From Bacteroidales bacterium UBA1219 (lineage in GTDB: Bacteria; Bacteroidota; Bacteroidia; Bacteroidales; P3): 12,794 nucleotides of DNA. Position 1 is the stretch's first letter, and every line of letters starts with the position of its first letter. Positions 6,501 through 12,020 of this stretch are shown here, in pieces. The translations under genes were made by a program, and so were the position numbers. The notes under the pieces are model-generated. The model ran no database searches, was not told where the DNA came from, and saw nothing but the letters and a program-made list of their open reading frames with translations. The DNA is taken from the NCBI GenBank assembly GCA_002309295.1, contig DBXF01000076.1:1-12794 (forward strand). The letters run 5' to 3'.

Positions 6501-9500
6501 TGTTGGCGTTTTCTTTCACCAAAACCATCTCCCACATCAGTGAGCCACGGTCTTGTTCTTCAACGGTGTAGGAGATTGTCTGCACGCTGTTGCTAAGGGT
6601 TATTTTCTTTTCGAGATGCACACCATGTTCGTTCATCAGCCGCACCAAAACTTCCACGTCGTTGGCGGAGCTGCCGACGAAAAGTTTTATCTTCTCGCCG
6701 GGTTGTGCGGTGTATTTGTCGGTTTTCGCCCAAATCATTGTGGTGAAAGGCATGGCTTTGCCGCCGCCGTCGTAAACCACGAACTCTTTTGAGGCCACGG
6801 CCAATGGATCGTCAAGGCTGCGAAGCTCGACAATGTATTTGCCGGGTTTCAGCGTTTTGCCGTCGTAGAAAGCGGCGCTGTCGTCCACAAAAATCTCCGT
6901 ATCATCTACCAAAGTCTTTTCCGTTTTGTCGTAGAAACTGTAGAAGGGGAACAGCTCGTCCATCTCCTTGTCGGAAAGCAGCTGGCGGTCGAGGCTCGTT
7001 CTTGCGTTCATTGTGGCGAAATAGCTTATCTTGCGCTCGTCGTTGTAGCGGTAAATTTTGCGCGAGATACGGCTTTTGGCAGGCTGGTAGCTTAGGTTGC
7101 TCACGTTTATTTTGTATTTGCCGAGGTCGGATTTCTCTATCTCCGAAGGCAGGTCGGTGCTGATGGCTATCTTGTTGTATCCGGCACGTATGGTGTAGGT
7201 TCCGGTGCGTGTCTCGCCCTGACGGCTGGTGGCCGTAACCTCTATATCGTATAAGAACAGTGGCTGCAGCTCCTTGGCGATGTTGCGCGCAGGCTTGAGG
7301 TTGAAAGTGATGTCGAACTTGCCGTTTTCGTCGGTGCGGGCTTTGCCGTGAGCCACCTGCTCGGCCACGCGGTCTACTACTTCGGGGTAGTTCCACCAAA
7401 AACATTTCCACGGGAAAGCGGTCTTGAGTACCACACGATAGCTGTATTCCACATCGTCCAAGCCGAAACCGGCAAGGGCTTTCACATCGCCGTGCACGGT
7501 AACATCCTGCCCCAGTTTGTATTGCTCCTTAGGTTTTTCGAAAGTCACCTCGAAAGTGGGACGTTTGTATTCCTCTACACGGATATCCTTCCCTTCGGGA
7601 GTTTTTCTTATCTCAAGTGAATATCTGCCGTTCATTCTGTCGGTGGGGATGACGAAAGAGCCGCTGAACGAGCCGTATTCGTCGGTGGTGAAAGGAGTGG
7701 AGGCTATTCTCTGGAAATTGGCGTCTAAAAAAACGATAGTGTCGTCGTATTTGGCGGCCAAATCTTTATATCCGTCTTTTACGAACACAACAACACCGTG
7801 GTACTGAACGGTTTGTCCGGGACGGTAGATAGCCCTGTCGGTGAAAATTACGGATGAGAAATGTCCAATGGATTCGGTATTGTCTGGACGGAACCTATTT
7901 CCATTGCTATTAAGCAGTTTGTCGTCGCCTTTGCGCAGGTCGATTGACAAATTCCATCCTTCATCCTTGACATCCTTGTGGTTTATCACTGCTTTTCCTT
8001 TGGAGTCGGTAATGGCAGTGGCGATAATTTTTTTTTTGTAAGAATTTGATTTGTAATCATATCTTTCGGTCGTTAGTTCCACGGTGACGCCCCCTACGGG
8101 TTTCCCCGTCTTGCGGTCGAGGGTGGTAATGACCTTTTTCCCCACTTGTTCGTCGCAGATATATGCAAGTCCCGATACTTGGAACGAAGTAAAAGAGGAG
8201 TTCTTCTTGCTGAATAAAGTACCCTTTTCAGTGCTTGCCACAATGTAGTATAAGCCTTTCTCCAAGGGCGGCAGGGCTATGAGGGTGCTGTGCTCGCAGT
8301 AGTCGGTCTCGGCGGGCAGCGAGAGCTCCTTTTCCACTACGGCGGGCATGTTTTTCAGCTCTTGTATAAATTTGTCGCCTTTTAGATTGTCAAGTCTTTT
8401 CTCGTCTTTATCAGTTACTTTGATAATTTTGTAGTATGGTTTGGTGATGTTGCGGTATGTAAGCATGGCGGGAATGGGCTCTCCGGGCAGTTGCACGTTG
8501 TAAATTTCAATACCCACCGACGGAGTTTCTATCATTTCTTTCAAACTTCTGCATAGTTTGGCACCGAACGAGGTCGGGAATTTGGCTATGGCCTCGTCGC
8601 AGATGGCTATTGCTTTGCGGTAGTTGTCGTGGTAGGCGCTGTCGTCCTTGTTGTTGATGATTTGTTTGCAAAGGGAATAGGCTATGCTGTAGCTGATTTC
8701 GGTGGAGAGCGGGTTATCGCTGTTTTCGGCTTTCAGGCGTTCGAGGGCGGAGATATAGCGGCTTTCGTTCTTCAGAATGCCGTTGACAAACTCGTAGCGT
8801 CGTACGTCGTTGTAGAGCAGCACATCCTTTTTGCCCTGCTCGAGGTTGTATGCAATAAGCTGTTGGAAAATTTTCAGACATTTGGTGAGTGGGTTGTCGT
8901 AGTTTCCGAGGTCGGCGTTGGCAAAGTCCTTGGCGGGAAGCCACCACAGGTTGGTGTCGCCCTCGGTGTCGTCGGCAGTGGCCACCTCTTTGTAGTAATT
9001 GGCCGCACGGTGGAACAGGAATTCGAACAACGTGGCCTCGTAGTCGAGGTGTTGCTGAAAATTCTTGTTTTTCAGAGTTCTGTCTTTATAAATTTCGGTG
9101 TAGTCGGCGGTTTTGGCGTTTTTCAGGGCCTCCACGTCTTTCAGAGCCTCGTCGTAGTGGTAGTTGATGCGTGCTTGGAAAGTGGCTTTGTCCCAGTATT
9201 TCATCTCCACCTTGCTTATGTCGCCTTCGATAGGCTTGTTGTTCTGGATACGCCATCTGTTATTGTCGATGTAGGTGGCGTAAGCGGCGGCAATCTCAGA
9301 GTGGAGCAGGGCTTTGTGCGTGGCGTCGAGCTGTCCCAGTTTCGATTCGGCGTAGGCTATCGTCGTGGGGATGTAGTTTTCGTCGTCGTCGTTTTTTAGT
9401 TTGAAAACCCGTTGCATGTAAACGATGGCTTTCAGCTGCTGGTTCTGGTTTTTCTCCTTGATGGCCTTCTGTTCGATGGTGTTAAGGGTTTTCTCCGCCG

Positions 9501-9645
9501 ATTCCGGCAGGTTTTTGTTGAGGTTTTTGTTGACGGTCTTCCACAGGGTGGAATAATCTGTCTTTTGGGCGTTTGCGTTACCCGAAAAAGCGGCGGCCGC
9601 TATCGCTAAAACGGCACTGACGGCGAGGATGAGGGACTTTTTCAT
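3553..9645 (-). CDS. Alpha-2-macroglobulin family protein, YfaS type, without thioester
   Basis: The 2030-residue protein is probably a periplasmic protein of the bacterial alpha-2-macroglobulin family. Residues 1-26 form a Sec signal peptide (MKKSLILAVSAVLAIAAAAF, cleavage after NANA) with no lipobox Cys, so it should be soluble. About 28-370 is helical, as in Bacteroidota homologues. The MG2 signature FTDRAIYRPGQTVQYHG starts at residue 601. About 1115-1260 is a low-complexity, acidic bait-like region. The A2M domain begins near 1265 (NETAFFFPNLRTDDDG, then ALTRWRLMLLAYT). The helical thioester-type domain spans roughly 1470-1790, with YNGGWPW at 1590-1596. The residues at the thioester position are R-A-E-N (1491-1494) instead of C-x-E-Q, so covalent trapping of proteases should be impossible, as in E. 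coli YfaS. No pbpC neighbour is present. A -7 box lies just upstream. The end of the gene is built from a heptad repeat. The family call is secure; the role (protease inhibition or envelope defence) is inference. Confidence 0.95.
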   Translation of the reverse strand: MKKSLILAVSAVLAIAAAAFSGNANAQKTDYSTLWKTVNKNLNKNLPESAEKTLNTIEQKAIKEKNQNQQLKAIVYMQRVFKLKNDDDENYIPTTIAYAESKLGQLDATHKALLHSEIAAAYATYIDNNRWRIQNNKPIEGDISKVEMKYWDKATFQARINYHYDEALKDVEALKNAKTADYTEIYKDRTLKNKNFQQHLDYEATLFEFLFHRAANYYKEVATADDTEGDTNLWWLPAKDFANADLGNYDNPLTKCLKIFQQLIAYNLEQGKKDVLLYNDVRRYEFVNGILKNESRYISALERLKAENSDNPLSTEISYSIAYSLCKQIINNKDDSAYHDNYRKAIAICDEAIAKFPTSFGAKLCRSLKEMIETPSVGIEIYNVQLPGEPIPAMLTYRNITKPYYKIIKVTDKDEKRLDNLKGDKFIQELKNMPAVVEKELSLPAETDYCEHSTLIALPPLEKGLYYIVASTEKGTLFSKKNSSFTSFQVSGLAYICDEQVGKKVITTLDRKTGKPVGGVTVELTTERYDYKSNSYKKKIIATAITDSKGKAVINHKDVKDEGWNLSIDLRKGDDKLLNSNGNRFRPDNTESIGHFSSVIFTDRAIYRPGQTVQYHGVVVFVKDGYKDLAAKYDDTIVFLDANFQRIASTPFTTDEYGSFSGSFVIPTDRMNGRYSLEIRKTPEGKDIRVEEYKRPTFEVTFEKPKEQYKLGQDVTVHGDVKALAGFGLDDVEYSYRVVLKTAFPWKCFWWNYPEVVDRVAEQVAHGKARTDENGKFDITFNLKPARNIAKELQPLFLYDIEVTATSRQGETRTGTYTIRAGYNKIAISTDLPSEIEKSDLGKYKINVSNLSYQPAKSRISRKIYRYNDERKISYFATMNARTSLDRQLLSDKEMDELFPFYSFYDKTEKTLVDDTEIFVDDSAAFYDGKTLKPGKYIVELRSLDDPLAVASKEFVVYDGGGKAMPFTTMIWAKTDKYTAQPGEKIKLFVGSSANDVEVLVRLMNEHGVHLEKKITLSNSVQTISYTVEEQDRGSLMWEMVLVKENANISETKYVMVPFDNYQLNVKLATMRDKLSPGAEETWEVTVCDYKNNPAKAALLAGMYDASLDMFAQNIWYLNLKPSIRSFNIYFSTDKHKVTKLSTNYFNSRDIILLYHVLFNYSMPSDWPFFDFAYISPALYRDSDGDIDLGVVADDMVSEVEDEAELETVKVTTHRDHLIDKGSPEGGKRMSAKEMAPKSAVSGIVVDDDYSLAPEPPKPAMRENFNETAFFFPNLRTDDDGSATFSFTMPDALTRWRLMLLAYTKGLQTGSNEYTFTSSKPMMIMSDLPRYMYAGDTLWLVANVVNTGDEAVTPTARLEIFDAATMHPVNLLLSPADIAMEQIMPGRSKEVRWQVAAKHDLSLLAFRFTAYADNFSDAEQRLMPVLNSEVFMTQTLPITVKAETEQTLDFDAIANPASNERDYSLTLNFSTNPVWYAVQSLPYLANTKTDRAENAFYVFYANTLASHIASKIPNLLGYIKKWQIETPDALLSQLEKDQELKAIMLQETPWVLEAKSENEQRSRIAALFDLKTIERQQSNALKLISDKQKYNGGWPWMEGMPESPYITTYILKGFGKLKTMGAWESLDKEDKDKAERICKKTVNFLEREVAENYRYMKKHSNGKDWPIGSTTLAELYALSFFDAQNSDNDFVTAKKYYLGSLSKEWTSFNFNQRSQAAVLLWRNGKKDIAKLMIQSFKECAQKNEQTGMYWPKKYFSFESHIATHANIMAAFAEIDNDDAMLDQLRVWLLTQKQTNRWENSSSTADAIYALLMRGSDWLDDGKEVTLRFGNTPVSTDGGVAGTGFVQRRWNADEVTPEMRHLTVNNPTKHLVWGGLFRQYFVPADEVKSDESGFTIRRELFVEKVTDKGKKLVPIEKQALSVGDKVTVKITFTNEQDMSFVFVKDLRATGFEPTEQVSRYHYNDGMSYYQSNTDTDMEFFIEFLPKGTHQLEYSMFVTKEGNLSNGYALIQCQYAPEFSAYSNGMKVKVGN

Positions 9646-9674
9646 ATCGTTTTCCGTTGGTGGATAATTTGGTG

Positions 9675-9682
9675 CAAAGATA
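9675..9682 (-). promoter_or_regulatory. Bacteroidota -7 promoter box for the alpha-2-macroglobulin gene
   Basis: The minus strand reads TATCTTTG, an exact match to the TAnnTTTG consensus of Bacteroidota sigma-ABfr promoters, 29 bases before the ATG at 9645. A transcription start around 9668 would leave a leader of about 23 bases. No clear -33 TTG motif is seen; an A-rich run and the ATTTCGG repeats occupy the space upstream. Confidence 0.65.
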
Positions 9683-9694
9683 CGATTTTTTTTA

Positions 9695-9714
9695 ATTCGG
9701 ATTTCGGATTTCGG
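9695..9714. repeat. ATTTCGG tandem repeat
   Basis: One truncated and two full tandem copies of ATTTCGG lie directly upstream of the promoter box of the alpha-2-macroglobulin gene, where a -33 element would be expected. Confidence 0.6.
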
Positions 9715-9747
9715 AATTTAGTTCGTTGGCGATGTGGCGGGTGCGGT

Positions 9748-9766
9748 CACTGAGCCTGTCGAAGTG
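9748..9766. repeat. Dispersed-repeat type motif CACTGAGCCTGTCGAAGTG
   Basis: A 19-base imperfect palindrome with CACT/AGTG ends. From memory, sequences of the type TCGACAGGCTCAGTG recur between genes in many unrelated bacterial genomes, so this is probably a member of a dispersed intergenic repeat. Only one copy is in the window, so its repeat status here is from general knowledge, not seen directly. Confidence 0.45.
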
Positions 9767-9779
9767 TCGCAACTTTGAA

Positions 9780-9838
9780 GATTTTCAGATTGACAGATTT
9801 TCAGATTGTCCGATTATCTGAATATCGGAACATCGGAA
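9780..9838. repeat. 16-bp direct repeat GATTTTCAGATTG followed by ATCGGA units
   Basis: Two tandem 16-base units start at 9780 and 9796 and share GATTTTCAGATTG; a third, degenerate one follows at 9812. They grade into 8-base units AYATCGGA. With the flanking arrays, this fills most of the gap between the alpha-2-macroglobulin gene and the TIGR04076 gene. No gene is seen in the gap. Confidence 0.6.
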
Positions 9839-9849
9839 TATCTAAAAAA

Positions 9850-9877
9850 TTTCAACTTTCAACTTTCAATTTTCAAT
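9850..9877. repeat. Heptad array, four TTTCAAC/T units
   Basis: Four exact-phase 7-base units of the same family as 3523-3570. The stop codon of the TIGR04076 gene (9866-9868) is inside the array, and its last residues, I-E-N, are encoded by it. Confidence 0.85.
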
Positions 9878-10171
9878 TCGTTCGAGAAGGAAACTGACCG
9901 GGCGGAAGCCGTCGTTGCAGCTTATCATGGCGCTGTAGGGGTTTTTCATCCAGCCGTCGTAGAAATTGCCGCGTCCGGCGGCCAGCTCCTGCACAAACCA
10001 CTGCATGCTCTCCCAAGCGCTGTCGCACAGGTTTTCGGGCTTTTGGCCGTTGAGGGAAATCCACGTCTGTCCCTCACACACGTCGCAGGTGTGTTCTATC
10101 GGGTTTTCGTACAAGGCCGACAGGTCGTTGTAGCTTGCCTTGCGTATGGCGGTGATTTTTACGTTGCTCAT
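9866..10171 (-). CDS. TIGR04076 family protein
   Basis: The product has 101 residues and resembles the TIGR04076 family of small cytoplasmic proteins of unknown function. The N-terminal MSNVKITAIRK is followed by EHTCDVCEGQTW (Cys29 and Cys32), then ENLCDSAWESMQWFVQEL and an ending ISCNDGFRPVSFLLERI. The family pattern is C-x(n)-G near the middle, P-x-x-L/M-C-x-x-A-W, and C-x-D-G-x-R-P-V-x-F at the end; all are present. The conserved Cys residues suggest metal or redox chemistry, but that is inference. There is no signal peptide. It lies 126 bases downstream of comF in the same direction, with repeats in between, so co-transcription is possible but not evident. The C-terminal I-E-N-stop lies in a heptad repeat. 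Confidence 0.78.
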   Translation of the reverse strand: MSNVKITAIRKASYNDLSALYENPIEHTCDVCEGQTWISLNGQKPENLCDSAWESMQWFVQELAAGRGNFYDGWMKNPYSAMISCNDGFRPVSFLLERIEN

Positions 10172-10181
10172 TGTTGTGATG

Positions 10182-10205
10182 TTAAGATGTTAAGGCGTTA
10201 AGGTG
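10182..10205. repeat. 8-bp tandem repeat TTAAGRYG, three units
   Basis: TTAAGATG, TTAAGGCG and TTAAGGTG follow one another in exact phase, 10 bases upstream of the ATG of the TIGR04076 gene. They occupy the place of its 5' untranslated region on the minus strand. A degenerate fourth unit follows. Confidence 0.65.
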
Positions 10206-10218
10206 TGAAGTTATTTAA

Positions 10219-10265
10219 CTGCAAACTAATTACTGACCCCTGATTACTGAATACTGACCACTAAT
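10219..10265. repeat. TACTGA-type degenerate repeat
   Basis: Degenerate units containing ATTACTGA, GATTACTGA and ATACTGACC are arranged end to end, bounded by ACTAATT on both sides. It lies between comF and the TIGR04076 gene. Confidence 0.45.
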
Positions 10266-10293
10266 TTTCAACTTTCAACTCTCAATTTTCAAC
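10266..10293. repeat. Heptad array, four TTTCAAC/T units
   Basis: Four 7-base units (one with CTCAAT) in exact phase, same family and orientation as the arrays at 3523 and 9850. It ends 4 bases from the comF stop codon (10298-10300). Confidence 0.8.
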
Positions 10294-10297
10294 TGTT

Positions 10298-10993
10298 TCA
10301 GTGTCCGGCGAAGGCCAGTCCCGCCACGCTTACCTTGGCGTCTTTGGCGTTCAGAATGGCACGGGCGCAGGATTCCAGCGTGGCTCCTGTGGTTATTACG
10401 TCGTCGATGAGGAGTATGTGTTTTCCTGCAAAGGAGTCGGTTTCGGCGAGGGCGAATTTCTCGCTGACGTTCTCCCAGCGGCTGAAACGGCTTTTCTTGG
10501 TCTGAGTCTGTGTGAACTCGGTGCGTATCAGCACGTCGGTAACCACGGGTTTGTCGAATTTCTGGGCTATGCCTTTGGCAATCTCCTCGCTCTGGTTGTA
10601 TCCGCGTTTCTTGAACTTTTTCGGGTGCAGCGGCACCGGCACAAGGTAGTCCACGTCGTCGAAACGGTGGCTTTCTGCGAGGGCGGTGCCGAGCTGTCGG
10701 CCCATATACACGCCCAGCTCTTTGTTATCCTTGTACTTGATGCTGTGCAAAATTCTCTGCACACTGCCTTTCTTCGAAAACGACAGGAGTGCGGTGGCGG
10801 ACTCTATCTGTACCCTGCCCCAGAAAATTTTCTCTACAGGATTCTCCTTTACCGGCGAAAAATCGGTGAACGGAAGTCCCAGCTGACAGTCGGTACAAAT
10901 CTGATTTTCAGAACTTAAAAGAGTGTCGCCGCAACACACACAGCTGTCTGGAAAAAATATCCCCCGCAGGTCGTTGATAAATTTTATTTTCAT
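10298..10993 (-). CDS. comF: ComF family phosphoribosyltransferase-like protein
   Basis: This 231-residue protein has the standard ComF/GntX layout. An N-terminal zinc-ribbon-like segment has CVCCG (Cys18, Cys21) and ICTDC (Cys33, Cys36). A phosphoribosyltransferase fold follows, with IKYKDNKELG, VPVPLHPKKFKKRGYNQS and the PRPP-binding loop IDDVITTGAT at 196-205. ComF supports DNA uptake during natural transformation in some bacteria, where it interacts with PriA and the ComFA helicase; in many species its role is unknown. The start at 10993 (MKIKFINDLRGIFF) matches the family's usual beginning. A longer in-frame extension is possible but would run through the promoter and antisense to the next gene, so it is rejected. 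No other competence genes are in the window. Confidence 0.93.
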   Translation of the reverse strand: MKIKFINDLRGIFFPDSCVCCGDTLLSSENQICTDCQLGLPFTDFSPVKENPVEKIFWGRVQIESATALLSFSKKGSVQRILHSIKYKDNKELGVYMGRQLGTALAESHRFDDVDYLVPVPLHPKKFKKRGYNQSEEIAKGIAQKFDKPVVTDVLIRTEFTQTQTKKSRFSRWENVSEKFALAETDSFAGKHILLIDDVITTGATLESCARAILNAKDAKVSVAGLAFAGH

Positions 10994-11008
10994 TTCAAAA
11001 AAAAATAG

Positions 11009-11016
11009 TATCTTTG
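11009..11016 (+). promoter_or_regulatory. -7 promoter box for the coiled-coil lipoprotein gene
   Basis: TATCTTTG matches the TAnnTTTG consensus exactly, 55 bases before the ATG at 11072. A start near 11023 gives an A-rich untranslated region of about 49 bases. No clear -33 element is seen; that position would fall inside the comF coding region. Confidence 0.65.
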
Positions 11017-11033
11017 CAAATCGATTTTGCAAA
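11013..11033. promoter_or_regulatory. Palindrome TTTGCAAA-N5-TTTGCAAA between face-to-face promoters
   Basis: Two copies of the self-complementary octamer TTTGCAAA are separated by TCGAT, making a 21-base symmetric site at the predicted start points of both flanking transcripts. It could be an operator, but part of it is formed by the TTTG of the two -7 boxes themselves. Confidence 0.4.
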
Positions 11034-11037
11034 AATA
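11030..11037 (-). promoter_or_regulatory. -7 promoter box for comF
   Basis: The minus strand reads TATTTTTG, which fits TAnnTTTG, 37 bases before the comF ATG. It points toward the rightward -7 box at 11009-11016, so the two promoters overlap head-on. The AT-rich context makes a chance match possible. Confidence 0.45.
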
Positions 11038-11071
11038 AAACATTTATAGAAAATAAAAAAATAAAATTATC

Positions 11072-11959
11072 ATGAAACTGAAAAAATTGTTTGTATCCTT
11101 GGCAGCAGTAGCATTTATCGCCACAGGAATGATTTCGTGTAACGGTGGTTCTAAGGAAGAAATGGCCACTTTGCAGTCGCAATACGACAGCATTATGAAG
11201 GCTTATAACCAAAAGAAAGCCGATTTTGAAGACCTGCAGAACGTGGACGAACAGAAAGCTGCCGAAATCAGGACAAAAGACAGCATTATCAACGTGCAGG
11301 CAAGCCAGATTCGCAACGGCATTAGCGGTGGCAACGGCGGTGGTGTTTCCAACCGAAAACTGAAAAACCAGATTGCCGAACTCCAGAAAAGATGCGATGA
11401 ACTGAGCGATGAAATTGAAGCTCTGAAAGCCGAAAACCGCCGTCTGAGAGAGGAAAATGAAAAAATGCAGTCCGACCTTGAGACCGCCAACGGCACAATC
11501 TCCAACCAAAACAACGAAATTTCGGAACTTAACCAGAAACTCGTTGCCGCCCGCACACTGCTCATCAACGACCTCACTGCCAATCCCGAAAAGAAAAAAT
11601 GCGGCAAGAGCAACAAATTCAAAACTACCAACAAAGCCACTGCCGTTGAGCGTGTGAACATCTCCGGCAAGATACTGCCCAACACCGTTGTTGATCCCGG
11701 TACAAAGACTTTCTACGCACGCATCACCAAAGGCAACAACCTCATCACCAACCTCGGCGACGAACCCAAAGCCTTTGACATGGACGGCGTTGACATGCTC
11801 TACACCTGCGAACAGGATGTGGAATTCTACGGTCAGGGACGCAATTTCTCGATGATTTGGAGAAAATCCAACGCCACCAACCTCGAACCAGGCGTTTACA
11901 CAGTTACCGTTTACAACGGTGGCAACGAAGTCGGCAAGACAAACTTCACACTTAAATAA
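11072..11959 (+). CDS. Coiled-coil lipoprotein
   Basis: The product has 295 residues. It starts with a lipoprotein signal peptide (MKLKKLFVSLAAVAFIATGM) ending in ISC, with the acylated Cys at residue 23. Residues about 28-80 and 95-165 are strongly helical with heptad-like leucines and many Glu/Lys/Gln (LKNQIAELQKRCDEL, LKAENRRLREENEKMQ, ISNQNNEISELNQKL). The two are separated by a Gly-rich hinge (GISGGNGGGVSN). The C-terminal 100 residues look like a small beta domain (VNISGKILPN, FYARITKGNNLI, GVYTVTVYNGGNEVGK). There is no OmpA peptidoglycan-binding motif. This is probably an envelope lipoprotein whose long coil spans part of the periplasm; the function is unknown. It has its own promoter and an intrinsic terminator, so it is transcribed alone. 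Codon use is even and GC-richer than the left part of the window. Confidence 0.85.
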   Translation: MKLKKLFVSLAAVAFIATGMISCNGGSKEEMATLQSQYDSIMKAYNQKKADFEDLQNVDEQKAAEIRTKDSIINVQASQIRNGISGGNGGGVSNRKLKNQIAELQKRCDELSDEIEALKAENRRLREENEKMQSDLETANGTISNQNNEISELNQKLVAARTLLINDLTANPEKKKCGKSNKFKTTNKATAVERVNISGKILPNTVVDPGTKTFYARITKGNNLITNLGDEPKAFDMDGVDMLYTCEQDVEFYGQGRNFSMIWRKSNATNLEPGVYTVTVYNGGNEVGKTNFTLK

Positions 11960-11980
11960 AAGATTTTTTCATTGAATTAC

Positions 11981-12008
11981 AAGGGCGTCCGTGCGGATGC
12001 CCTTTTTT
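11981..12008 (+). terminator. Intrinsic terminator after the coiled-coil lipoprotein gene
   Basis: AAGGGC-g-TCC / GGA-t-GCCCTT forms a stem with one internal mismatch around a GTGC loop, followed directly by a T-run (six Ts at 12003-12008). It lies 22 bases after the stop codon at 11959 and 12 bases before the next gene's ATG. Confidence 0.88.
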
Positions 12009-12020
12009 ATAAAAACAAGA

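Noticed and set aside
9695..10293. CRISPR array
   Set aside because: Units are only 7-16 bases, contiguous and without unique spacers, and no cas gene is nearby.
10994..11509. N-terminal extension of comF to 403 codons
   Set aside because: The extra part is antisense to the coiled-coil lipoprotein gene and would cross both promoters. ComF proteins start at the segment beginning MKIKFINDLRG.
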